A stretch of 13,590 bases of DNA, from the NCBI GenBank assembly GCA_003446775.1, contig DMCH01000074.1, forward strand, positions 11,356 through 24,945, given 5' to 3'. Of the stretch, positions 1-6,713 are shown one piece after another (positions within the stretch are counted from its first letter, which is position 1; each line of letters opens with the position of its first letter). The DNA is from Chloroflexota bacterium (lineage in GTDB: Bacteria; Chloroflexota; Dormibacteria; Dormibacterales; Dormibacteraceae). A program made the position numbers and the translations under genes. Below the pieces are notes generated by a model. That model worked only from the letters and a program-made list of their open reading frames with translations. It was not told the origin of the DNA and ran no database searches.

Positions 1-1206
1 GGCGTCCTCGCGGACATGGAGTCGGAGGGCGTCGCCATCGACGTGCCGTACCTCAAGCAGATGCAGGAAGAGCTGGGCGCTCAGATGGCGGCCATCGAGT
101 CAGAGGTCGAGCAGGTGGCGGGCCAGAAGTTCAACCTCAACGCGCCGCAGCAGCTGGCGAAGGTTCTCTTCGAGGACCTCAGGCTGCCGGTCGGCAAGAG
201 GACGAAGACGGGCTACTCAACGGATGCGGACACGCTCGAAGCTCTCCGCGAGAAGCATCCGATCGTGGGCCTGATCCTCGAGCATCGCCAGCTGTCGAAG
301 CTCAAGTCCACGTACGTCGACGCGCTGCCGCAGCTGGTCGATCCGCTCAGCGGGCGCGTGCACACGTCATTCGGTCAGGCGAGCACGGCGACGGGCCGCC
401 TCTCGTCATCCAACCCCAACCTCATGAACATCCCCATTCGGACCGAGCTCGGCCAGCGCATCCGGCGCGCGTTCAAGGCGAGCCGTCCGGGCCACGTCAT
501 GGTTTCGGCCGACTACTCGCAGATCGAGCTGCGCATCGCCGCGCATCTCAGTGGCGACCCCGAGCTCCTGGGGGCTTTCAAGGCCGGGCAAGACATCCAC
601 ACCGCGACGGCGGCTGCGGTGTTCAAGATCCCCATCGAGTCGGTCGACCCGAACCAGAGGCGCCTGGCGAAGGTGGCCAACTTCGGGTCGATCTACGGCC
701 AGGGCGAGTACGGGCTTTCGCAGCAGCTCGGCATCACGGGCGATGTGGCGCGCGAGTTCCTCGCTCAGTACTGGTCGACCTATTCGGTTTTGCGCGAGTA
801 CCTCGATAAGGTGAGGCGTCAGGCGCGCGAAGAGGGGTTCGTCGTCAGCGCCACCGGGCGGCGCCGAGCGATTCCCGACCTGAGGTCGCCCAACTTCCAG
901 CTGCGCAGCGCGGCCGAGCGCATGGCCATCAACTTCCCGATGCAGTCGCTCGCCGCCGACATCATCAAGATCGCGATGGTGCGCTTGCAGCGGGAGATCG
1001 AGGCCGACCACATCGAGGGCCGCATGCTGCTGCAGGTGCACGACGAGCTGCTCTTCGAGGTGCCCGAAAGCGAGGTGAGCCGGTTTGCCGAGACGGTGCC
1101 GCGCATCATGACCGGCGCGTACGAGCTCGAGACCGGAATCGAGGTGGAGGCGAAGGTCGGGCCCAACTGGGCGGACATGAGAAAGCTCGCGGTGGTGAGG
1201 GTCTAA
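1..1206 (+). CDS. polA: DNA polymerase I, C-terminal polymerase domain (5' end outside window)
   Basis: Family A DNA polymerase, which fills gaps during excision repair and Okazaki-fragment processing. The reading frame is open from base 1, so this is the last ~401 residues; the 5'-nuclease and any 3'-5' exonuclease domain would lie upstream. All three polymerase motifs are visible (numbered from base 1). Motif A is DYSQIELR with catalytic Asp171. Motif B has K224, F228 and Y232 in the K-x3-F-x3-YG pattern of the O-helix. Motif C is QVHDELLFEVP with Asp348 and Glu349. The template-binding TATGRLSSSNPNLMNIP segment is also present. Phe at the O-helix position matches E. coli Pol I rather than the Tyr of T7-like enzymes. 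The chain ends a few residues beyond the usual G-x-NW terminus. The stop is 43 bases before mutM, a repair partner, so co-transcription is likely. Identity is essentially certain. Confidence 0.97.
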   Translation, partial: GVLADMESEGVAIDVPYLKQMQEELGAQMAAIESEVEQVAGQKFNLNAPQQLAKVLFEDLRLPVGKRTKTGYSTDADTLEALREKHPIVGLILEHRQLSKLKSTYVDALPQLVDPLSGRVHTSFGQASTATGRLSSSNPNLMNIPIRTELGQRIRRAFKASRPGHVMVSADYSQIELRIAAHLSGDPELLGAFKAGQDIHTATAAAVFKIPIESVDPNQRRLAKVANFGSIYGQGEYGLSQQLGITGDVAREFLAQYWSTYSVLREYLDKVRRQAREEGFVVSATGRRRAIPDLRSPNFQLRSAAERMAINFPMQSLAADIIKIAMVRLQREIEADHIEGRMLLQVHDELLFEVPESEVSRFAETVPRIMTGAYELETGIEVEAKVGPNWADMRKLAVVRV

Positions 1207-1223
1207 TGCCAATTCACGCCCCG

Positions 1224-1244
1224 CTCCCCGCAGGGGAGAGGGGG
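1224..1244 (+). promoter_or_regulatory. mutM ribosome-binding site with an overlapping hairpin
   Basis: In the 43-base polA-mutM gap, CTCCCC (1224-1229) pairs perfectly with GGGGAG (1233-1238) across a GCA loop. The purine run 1233-1244 (GGGGAGAGGGGG) ends five bases before the mutM ATG and is the only plausible Shine-Dalgarno region. The hairpin could mask its first half while leaving GAGGGGG free. There is no T-run, so it is not an intrinsic terminator. It may equally be a short dispersed palindrome. Confidence 0.5.
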
Positions 1245-1249
1245 TACTG

Positions 1250-2074
1250 ATGCCGGAGTTACCTGAAGTAGAGACGATCGTTGCCGACCTGCGGCCGCAC
1301 CTGGTCGGCCGCACGATCGTGCGCTGCGAGCTGCGCTTTCCCTCCATCGTCAGGCACCCCGAGCCGGAGGTCTTCATCGATTCGATCACCGGCCTTCGCA
1401 TCGAAGCGGTGGGGCGGCGTGGAAAGTTCATCCTCATCGCGCTCGGCGCCGGTCGCCTGCTGGTCGTTCACCTGGGCATGAGCGGCCAGCTGCGCCTGGT
1501 CGACGCCGCGAGCGAAATCGCCAAGCACACGCACGCCATCCTCGACCTCGACGACGGGAGGCAGCTTCGCTATCGCGACCCGCGCCGGTTCGGGCGACTG
1601 CTGCTCGGCACCGAGGACGAGCTGCTGCTGTCGGGCACGTTGCCCAAACTCGGACCCGAGCCGATCGATCCCACCTTCGACGCCGAAGAGCTATTCAAAA
1701 GGCTTCGGCGCCGGCGCGCGCCGCTGAAAGCGGTGCTGCTCGACCAGGCGATCGTGGCGGGCGTGGGCAACATCTACGCGGACGAATCGCTGCACCGCGC
1801 CAGGCTCCGCCCGGATCGGGCCGCGGGCAGCCTGAGCCGCAAATCGGTGCGCAGGCTGCACGCGTCGCTCCGTGATTCGCTGGAAGTCGCGATTCGCAAT
1901 CGCGGCTCCTCGGTCGACACGTATCGAGACGCATGGGGCGAGGTCGGCAACCAGCAAGAATCGCTTCTCGTCTACGGCCGCGCCGGCGAACCGTGCTTCA
2001 CCTGCGGCCGCCCGCTGGCGGTGGTTCGACTTGCCGGACGCACCACCGTCTTCTGCACGCGTTGTCAGCGCTGA
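1250..2074 (+). CDS. mutM: Formamidopyrimidine-DNA glycosylase / AP lyase (Fpg)
   Basis: Bifunctional glycosylase that excises 8-oxoguanine and FapyG opposite C and nicks the abasic site by beta,delta-elimination; the cytosolic first step of base-excision repair. The protein is 274 residues, normal for the family. It begins MPELPEVET, with the catalytic Pro2 and Glu3. Lys59 lies in GRRGK. The void-filling triad is Met77 (HLGMSG) and Arg112/Phe114 (DPRRFG), the same numbering as the Bacillus stearothermophilus enzyme. The helix-two-turn-helix GVGNIYADESL is intact. The C-terminal zinc finger is C-x2-C-x16-C-x2-C ending in QR. A strong purine-rich RBS supports the ATG. The gene follows polA, an arrangement common in Gram-positive bacteria. 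Its last 13 bases overlap the proposed start of the downstream phosphatase. Nei/MutM2 paralogues are excluded by the PELPE start and intact triad. Confidence 0.97.
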   Translation: MPELPEVETIVADLRPHLVGRTIVRCELRFPSIVRHPEPEVFIDSITGLRIEAVGRRGKFILIALGAGRLLVVHLGMSGQLRLVDAASEIAKHTHAILDLDDGRQLRYRDPRRFGRLLLGTEDELLLSGTLPKLGPEPIDPTFDAEELFKRLRRRRAPLKAVLLDQAIVAGVGNIYADESLHRARLRPDRAAGSLSRKSVRRLHASLRDSLEVAIRNRGSSVDTYRDAWGEVGNQQESLLVYGRAGEPCFTCGRPLAVVRLAGRTTVFCTRCQR

Positions 2075-2724
2075 GACCGCGGCTCGTCGCCGCCTCCGCG
2101 CTCGCGGTCGCATATGTCGCGCTGACCATGGCGATCGCCGCCGGGATGTTCGACTCGTTGGACAAGCAGGTGCAGCAGGGGATGTCGAGCCTGTGGAGCG
2201 AATCGCTGCATCCGGTGTTCCAGGCCATCGCCGAGCTTGGCGGCCTCGAGCTGACGAGCCTCCTGATGCTCGCGCTGGCGATCTTTCTTCTCCGTCGCGG
2301 ATTCGGCGCCGACGCCTGGGTCGTGCTCGTGTTCGTCGCCGCCCAGGTGTTCGAGGTCCTGTACAAGGCGAATCTTCATCACCTCGGGCCGCCGCGGACC
2401 GTGGCTCACGCCGACGGGCCCAGCATCACCGATCTGGTGTCGGGCTCCGGGCCGCTCGCGAACAGCTTTCCCAGTGGACACATGGTGCGGGCCGTGATCG
2501 CGTACGGGTTGATCGCGTTCGTGATCCAGCGCCTGGCGCCCTGGCCGCTGGCGCGTACGCTCGCGGTCCCGATTGCGACCGTGCTCATAGTGCTGCTCGC
2601 CTTCGACCGGTTGTACCTCGACGTGCACTGGGAATCAGATGTGCTCGGTGGGGTGCTGCTCGGTGCGATCGGCCTGCTGGCGGGCACGATCTGGCTCGAT
2701 CGCCCCCTGGCAGGCGAGAATTAA
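2062..2724 (+). CDS. PAP2-superfamily membrane phosphatase, TTG start proposed
   Basis: Integral-membrane phosphatase of the PAP2 (phosphatidate / undecaprenyl-diphosphate phosphatase) superfamily, about 220 residues. Hydrophobic segments begin at once (RLVAASALAVAYVALTMAIA) and recur through the chain, consistent with about six helices. Catalytic motif 2 is SFPSGH (His140). Motif 3 is D-R183-LYLDV-H189-WESD193, giving the Arg, nucleophile His and Asp. Motif 1 is divergent: K102 is followed by GPPR rather than the usual x6-RP. I chose TTG 2062, which overlaps the end of mutM by 13 bases, because it retains the whole first helix; the next in-frame ATG (2128) would cut it. An ATG at 1933 lies deep in mutM and would add an Arg-rich stretch unlike the family. 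No Shine-Dalgarno is visible, so translational coupling to mutM is likely. The substrate (lipid phosphate or C55-PP) cannot be told from sequence. Confidence 0.85.
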   Translation: MSALRPRLVAASALAVAYVALTMAIAAGMFDSLDKQVQQGMSSLWSESLHPVFQAIAELGGLELTSLLMLALAIFLLRRGFGADAWVVLVFVAAQVFEVLYKANLHHLGPPRTVAHADGPSITDLVSGSGPLANSFPSGHMVRAVIAYGLIAFVIQRLAPWPLARTLAVPIATVLIVLLAFDRLYLDVHWESDVLGGVLLGAIGLLAGTIWLDRPLAGEN

Positions 2725-2727
2725 CCG

Positions 2728-3096
2728 ATGGCCGCAGACAGCCCCGTGATGATCATGGTCACCACCGGCGGCCGCAATGACGCCGAGCGGCTGGGCGAGG
2801 GCCTGGTCGTGGAGCACCTTGCGGGCTGCTGCACCGTGATCCCGATGGTCCACTCCTTCTATTACTGGGACGGCCAGCTCAAGCGCGAACACGAGTCGCT
2901 CCTGCTCGTCAAGACCGTCGCCTCGCGAGCCAAGGCGGTCGAGGAGTATGTCCGCAAGAACCACGCCTATGAGCTGCCCGAGATCCTCCAGGTGGCCATC
3001 GACGACGGCATGCCCAGGTACCTCCAGTGGCTTGCCGATCAGGTCGCCGACCGCCCCCGATCAGAGCCAGCTAAGGGGAGCGGACCCATTAAGTGA
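2728..3096 (+). CDS. cutA: CutA1-family divalent-cation tolerance protein
   Basis: Small cytosolic protein of the CutA1 family (PII-like ferredoxin fold, trimeric in known structures), linked to copper/divalent-cation tolerance in E. coli; its biochemical role is still debated. Family landmarks run in order: an N-terminal strand (MIMVTTGGR), the AGCCTVIP strand with cysteines, the SFYYWDGQL segment, LLLVKTVASR, and the conserved HAYELPEIL motif followed by PRYLQWL. The length of 122 residues exceeds the usual ~105-112 because of an extra polar tail after LADQVADRP, rich in Pro/Ser/Lys and probably disordered. The ATG sits three bases after the phosphatase stop, so the two are almost surely co-transcribed. 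No metal-resistance gene is nearby to support a copper role here. Confidence 0.92.
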   Translation: MAADSPVMIMVTTGGRNDAERLGEGLVVEHLAGCCTVIPMVHSFYYWDGQLKREHESLLLVKTVASRAKAVEEYVRKNHAYELPEILQVAIDDGMPRYLQWLADQVADRPRSEPAKGSGPIK

Positions 3097-3103
3097 ACAC
3101 TTA
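3090..3103. promoter_or_regulatory. Inverted repeat overlapping the exporter promoter; possible operator
   Basis: TAAGTG and CACTTA form a perfect 6-base inverted repeat around AA. It spans the cutA stop codon and runs into the first bases of the TAGACT -10 box of the downstream ABC exporter. A protein bound here would block that promoter. The arms are too short and A/T-rich for an intrinsic terminator. I do not recognise the cognate regulator. Confidence 0.4.
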
Positions 3104-3107
3104 GACT
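3102..3107 (+). promoter_or_regulatory. Putative -10 box (TAGACT) for a leaderless ABC-exporter transcript
   Basis: TAGACT fits the TANNNT -10 pattern of leaderless genes in Actinobacteria and Deinococcus. It ends nine bases before the GTG start, so transcription would begin at or next to the start codon. No Shine-Dalgarno lies between. No convincing -35 hexamer is seen. Confidence 0.45.
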
Positions 3108-3116
3108 CTTTCCCGG

Positions 3117-5438
3117 GTGGCGACGGCAGTTGACGATCGCGGGGGGCGTCGTTCAGGTGGCAAGCGCCGCCAGCGCAAGCGCGCCGCCGAGCCAAAGGGG
3201 CGACGCGTATCTGACTCGGCGGAGACCCAGAGCCCGCCGGTAGAACCGTCTCCGCTGGCCGGCATCGACGATCTCCAGGCTCTCGCCACGGCCGTGGCCG
3301 TGATGGCCGCCGCCCCCCAGACCGCCGCTCCCGAGGCGGCCGCGCCTCGAATCCTGGACGGGAACGGCCACGAACCCGGCCTCGAGCCCGCGGTGCTCTT
3401 GCCAGACACCGAGGCGCCGGCCGCGGAGGAGTTTCCCGATCTCCTCGGCCAGGCCGTCGGGCTCCGGCTCGACTCTGTCTCGCGCGAGTACGGCCGCGGG
3501 GACGATATGCACGTGAGCGCGCTCAAGAAAATCTCCATGCAGATCGGCCCGGGCGAGTTCGTTTCCATCGTCGGGCCATCGGGGTGCGGCAAGACCACCC
3601 TGCTCTCTCTCATGGGCGGCCTGGACAAACCGACCTCCGGCCATGTATACGCGGCCGGCCTGCCCATCGATCAGCTGTCGGACGGCGACCTCGCCAACTA
3701 CCGGCTGCAGCGTGTGAGTACGATCTTCCAGACCTTCAACCTCATTCCGTCCATGACCGCGGAGGAGAACGTCGCTCTGCCGCTCACCCTGGCCGGCATC
3801 GACCTGGAGGAGAGGAGCACAAGGGCTCGGCATCTCCTCGAGCTCGTAGGCCTCGCGAATCGCGCCCGGACGCGGGTGAACCGGCTGTCTGGGGGCGAGC
3901 AGCAGAAGGTGGCGGTGGCCAGGGCGCTTGCGAACCGGCCTGGGCTGATCCTCGCCGACGAGCCCACCGGCAGCCTCGATTCCGCGGCCGGAGAGGTCAT
4001 CCTCGGGTTGCTCGAGGACCTTAACCGGCGCGGGGCGACTGTCGTACTCGTCACCCACGATCCGGAGGTGGCCAGGCGCGCGCGGCGGGTGATCCGGATG
4101 ATCGACGGGCGGGCTCTCGAGGTGGAGCAGGGCAAGGAGACGGTCCGCATCCAGGACCCGGTGATCCCGCCCACCCGGCTCCACTGGCGCGACACGCTCA
4201 AGGTGGGTATGCGGGCGACCGTCCGTAGACCGTTGCGGACGTCGCTCACGACCACCGGCGTGGCCATCGGCATCGCGGCCATGACGCTGATAGCCGCCCT
4301 CGCGGGCGGCCTCCAGGGCGCCCTCAGCTCGCCGGCGCTGGCGCGGAGCCAGCTCCACCAGGTCGCCGTCTACCCGGTCGGTGACGCCAACGGCTTCAGC
4401 TCGGGCACGCTGGCGACCCTCAGCCGGCAGCCGCACGTTCGGGCGGCATGGGGCCAGGTCGGCATGACCGGCACGTTCACTGTCGAATCCGCCACCCCTC
4501 CACCGGTGGTGCGGCCCACGGGTGCGCTGGTCTCGCTGCCGCCACGAAATGCCTCGCCTGACATGACGCTCATCGCAGGCCGGCTGCCGAGGTCGGATTC
4601 CGCGGTCGAGGTCGTGCTGACCGACCGGACCGCGATGGCTCTTGGCTTCAAGACGGCAGCCGATGCGCTGGGCTCCACGGTCGATTTCAACTCCACATCG
4701 GGCTCGCTGGTAGTCTCCGGGCCGCCCATCAACCCCGTAACCAGCGCGTTGTTCATCTCACTCCCGGTCGTGGGTGTGGTGTCGACCCAGTACATGCCCG
4801 CCGGCGCGGCCGGCGCGCTGGTTCCCTACACGGTCGCCAAGGACTACTGGGCCAAGATGGCTCAGTTCAACGGGTGGAAGTCGGGCGAGTTCGCCAACAT
4901 CACGCTGCTCGCGGATTCAGGCACGACCGTCGACGTCGTACGCAAGCGCCTCGAGACCCTGGGCTTCCAGGCCCAGACCTTCGGTGATGTGTTCCGGGGC
5001 TTCGAGGATTTGCTCAGCCGGCTCCGCATCGCGCTGCTCGCGCTGGCGCTGGTCGCCCTGCTGCTCGCCTGTCTCGGAATCGCCAACACGATGTACAGCG
5101 CGGTCCTCGAGCGAACCAAGGAGATCGGTGTGCTGAAGGCACTGGGCGCGCGATCTCGCGACGTCCTGCTGCTGTTCGTGGCCGAGGCGGCTCTGATCGG
5201 CCTTGCCGGCGGAATCATCGGCACCCTGGGCGCCGTCGGCCTGGCCCGGATGGGCAACGCGGCCGTCGATCGGTTGGTGCAGAGCGTCGCCGGCACGGGC
5301 ATCGACGTCTTCAGGACCGACTTTGGGATCGCCGTCGCGGCTCTCCTGCTGGCGGTCGTCCTGAGCACCGTGAGCGGTCTGCTGCCGTCGATGCGGGCCG
5401 CGGTCCAGGATCCCAGCCGCGCCCTCCGTTACGAGTAG
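3117..5438 (+). CDS. MacB-like ABC exporter: fused ATPase and FtsX-type permease
   Basis: A 773-residue type VII (MacB/LolCDE-like) ABC protein. These mechanotransmission systems move substrates from the outer face of the membrane rather than through a channel. The ATPase domain (~residues 120-345) has Walker A GPSGCGKTT (153-161), signature LSGGE (257-261), Walker B LADEP with Asp281/Glu282, and switch His314. The permease has a first helix at ~376-400, an extracytoplasmic domain (~403-637) in the MacB-PCD position, then helices at ~638-660, 684-712 and 737-758, with the FtsX-family ERTKEIGVLKALGA loop. ATPase-then-permease order matches MacB. Unusual is a ~120-residue N-terminal extension: a basic cluster (GGKRRQRKR), then an Ala/Pro-rich low-complexity stretch. 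The GTG start is 20 bases after cutA with no RBS, consistent with a leaderless mRNA. No MacA- or TolC-like partner is in the window. The substrate is unknown. Confidence 0.9.
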   Translation: MATAVDDRGGRRSGGKRRQRKRAAEPKGRRVSDSAETQSPPVEPSPLAGIDDLQALATAVAVMAAAPQTAAPEAAAPRILDGNGHEPGLEPAVLLPDTEAPAAEEFPDLLGQAVGLRLDSVSREYGRGDDMHVSALKKISMQIGPGEFVSIVGPSGCGKTTLLSLMGGLDKPTSGHVYAAGLPIDQLSDGDLANYRLQRVSTIFQTFNLIPSMTAEENVALPLTLAGIDLEERSTRARHLLELVGLANRARTRVNRLSGGEQQKVAVARALANRPGLILADEPTGSLDSAAGEVILGLLEDLNRRGATVVLVTHDPEVARRARRVIRMIDGRALEVEQGKETVRIQDPVIPPTRLHWRDTLKVGMRATVRRPLRTSLTTTGVAIGIAAMTLIAALAGGLQGALSSPALARSQLHQVAVYPVGDANGFSSGTLATLSRQPHVRAAWGQVGMTGTFTVESATPPPVVRPTGALVSLPPRNASPDMTLIAGRLPRSDSAVEVVLTDRTAMALGFKTAADALGSTVDFNSTSGSLVVSGPPINPVTSALFISLPVVGVVSTQYMPAGAAGALVPYTVAKDYWAKMAQFNGWKSGEFANITLLADSGTTVDVVRKRLETLGFQAQTFGDVFRGFEDLLSRLRIALLALALVALLLACLGIANTMYSAVLERTKEIGVLKALGARSRDVLLLFVAEAALIGLAGGIIGTLGAVGLARMGNAAVDRLVQSVAGTGIDVFRTDFGIAVAALLLAVVLSTVSGLLPSMRAAVQDPSRALRYE

Positions 5439-5439
5439 C

Positions 5440-5445
5440 TAACCT
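5440..5445 (+). promoter_or_regulatory. Putative -10 box (TAACCT) for leaderless moeA
   Basis: TAACCT matches TANNNT and ends nine bases before the moeA ATG, the same spacing as at the ABC exporter. It begins one base after the exporter stop codon. The only purine run before the ATG (AGGG, four bases away) is too close to be a good Shine-Dalgarno site. No -35 is evident. Confidence 0.35.
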
Positions 5446-5454
5446 CAGGGCGCG

Positions 5455-6669
5455 ATGAGGGCGTCCACTTATCCACTGGTCGATGCCGACGAGGCGGCGG
5501 CCCTGGTCCTCGACCGCACGCCCGTGCTGCCGAAGGAGCGCGTCGCCATCGGCGAAGCGGTGGGCCGCGTCCTGGCGGCCGACATAAGCGCGCCCGCCGA
5601 GCTGCCGGCATTTGCCACCAGCGCTGTTGACGGATTCGCGTTGCGCGCGTCCGATGCCGGCGAAACGCTGCGCGTGATCGGCGAGTCCGCCGCGGGCCGA
5701 CCCTTCGCCGGGGGTGTCGAGCGTGGGACAGCCGCGCGCATCCTCACCGGCGGGGTCCTGCCTGCCGGCGCCGACACCGTGGTCATGGTCGAGGACGTGC
5801 ACCTCGCCGGCGAGGCGGTGACGATTCCTCGTGATCTTCGCGCGGGCAGCAACTTCCACCGCCCCGGCGCGGACGTGAAGGCGGGAGAGGTCGTGCTCAA
5901 GGCCGGAGCGCAGCTCGGCGCGGCCGAGCTCGGGCTCGTGGCGGCGCTCGGCTTTGCCGAGGTGGAGGTGTACCGGCGCCCTCGGGTGGCGCTGTTGTCG
6001 ACAGGGGACGAGCTGGTCGAGGTGGGGAGGACGCCTGGCCCCGGCCAGATCACCGACTCCAACAGATGGGCGCTGCTCGCCGCGCTTCGCGAGGCTGGCG
6101 TGGACGTGCGAATCCTCGGCATCGGGCCAGACGAACCGTTGGCGCTGCGCGGGCTCGTCGTTGACGCGCTCGATGCGGCCGACGTGCTGGTCACCTCGGG
6201 CGGCGTGTCGGTCGGGACCCACGACCTCGTCAAGCCGCTGCTCGAGTCGCTCGGGACCGTGCACATCGGGCGCGTCAAGCTGAAGCCTGGCAAGCCGTTC
6301 ACGTTTGCCACTCTGCCTGCCGGCAAGTTGGCTTTCGGGCTCCCGGGTTTTCCCGTTTCGTCGCTCGTGACCTTCGAGGTCTTCGTGCGGCCGTCCCTGC
6401 GCAAGATGCAGGGCTTCGCCCGACTCCAGCGGCCGACTCTGCCGGTGCGCCTTGGGTACGACGCCCGGGCCACGGCCGATCGCACCGAGTATCAGCGTGT
6501 GACCCTCAGGCGCGAAGGCGCGGAGCTGGTCGCCGAGACCACTGGATCACAGTCCTCTTCGCGCTTGCTGTCCCTCGCCGGGGCTCACGCGCTGGTGCGC
6601 ATCGCTCCGGTCGACGGGGGCGTCAAGGCTGGAACGATCGTAGACGCGATGATCCTCGCCCTTCCGTAA
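5455..6669 (+). CDS. moeA: Molybdopterin molybdenumtransferase
   Basis: Catalyses the last step of molybdenum-cofactor synthesis: insertion of molybdate into adenylylated molybdopterin, with AMP release, in the cytosol. The protein is 404 residues, typical for MoeA. Landmarks in order: SAVDGFAL, with Asp59 at the same number as the essential E. coli Asp59; the AAGRPFAGG and ILTGGVLPAGAD segments of the MoeA-specific domain; STGDELVEVG and GQITDSN opening the MPT-binding domain; TSGGVSVGTHD (D257); KPGKPF; and LPGFPVSSL (296-304). The C-terminal beta-barrel domain follows. The ATG begins 16 bases after the exporter stop. No other cofactor-synthesis gene or molybdoenzyme lies in the window, so moeA appears isolated from its pathway. 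A MoaB/MogA protein is excluded by length and domain content. Confidence 0.95.
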   Translation: MRASTYPLVDADEAAALVLDRTPVLPKERVAIGEAVGRVLAADISAPAELPAFATSAVDGFALRASDAGETLRVIGESAAGRPFAGGVERGTAARILTGGVLPAGADTVVMVEDVHLAGEAVTIPRDLRAGSNFHRPGADVKAGEVVLKAGAQLGAAELGLVAALGFAEVEVYRRPRVALLSTGDELVEVGRTPGPGQITDSNRWALLAALREAGVDVRILGIGPDEPLALRGLVVDALDAADVLVTSGGVSVGTHDLVKPLLESLGTVHIGRVKLKPGKPFTFATLPAGKLAFGLPGFPVSSLVTFEVFVRPSLRKMQGFARLQRPTLPVRLGYDARATADRTEYQRVTLRREGAELVAETTGSQSSSRLLSLAGAHALVRIAPVDGGVKAGTIVDAMILALP

Positions 6670-6680
6670 GGTTCCTCATT

Positions 6681-6694
6681 CGAACGTCCGTTCG
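6681..6694. promoter_or_regulatory. LexA/SOS box upstream of uvrB
   Basis: CGAACGTCCGTTCG matches exactly the CGAAC-N4-GTTCG LexA operator known from Bacillus and Actinobacteria, and is a 6-base perfect inverted repeat around TC. It lies in the short moeA-uvrB gap, ending three bases before the proposed -10 box, so bound LexA would occlude RNA polymerase. uvrB is a classical SOS gene, which makes the call strong. Confidence 0.88.
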
Positions 6695-6697
6695 CCT

Positions 6698-6703
6698 TAG
6701 AAT
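6698..6703 (+). promoter_or_regulatory. Putative -10 box (TAGAAT) of SOS-controlled, leaderless uvrB
   Basis: TAGAAT differs from TATAAT at one base and fits TANNNT. It ends ten bases before the uvrB GTG, implying a leader of zero to a few bases. No Shine-Dalgarno sequence precedes the GTG. The -35 region (around 6675-6680) is weak, as expected for a promoter whose spacer is occupied by an operator. Confidence 0.6.
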
Positions 6704-6713
6704 TAGATGTCCC

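Noticed and set aside
1872..2780. 302-codon + strand frame spanning the end of mutM and the PAP2 gene
   Set aside because: Arg/Ala-rich translation with no motif; it overlaps two recognised genes in another frame.
3153..4436. 427-codon open frame on the - strand opposite the ABC exporter
   Set aside because: A shadow of the exporter's ATPase half, with biased Arg/Gly/Pro/His composition and no domain; all true genes here are on the + strand.
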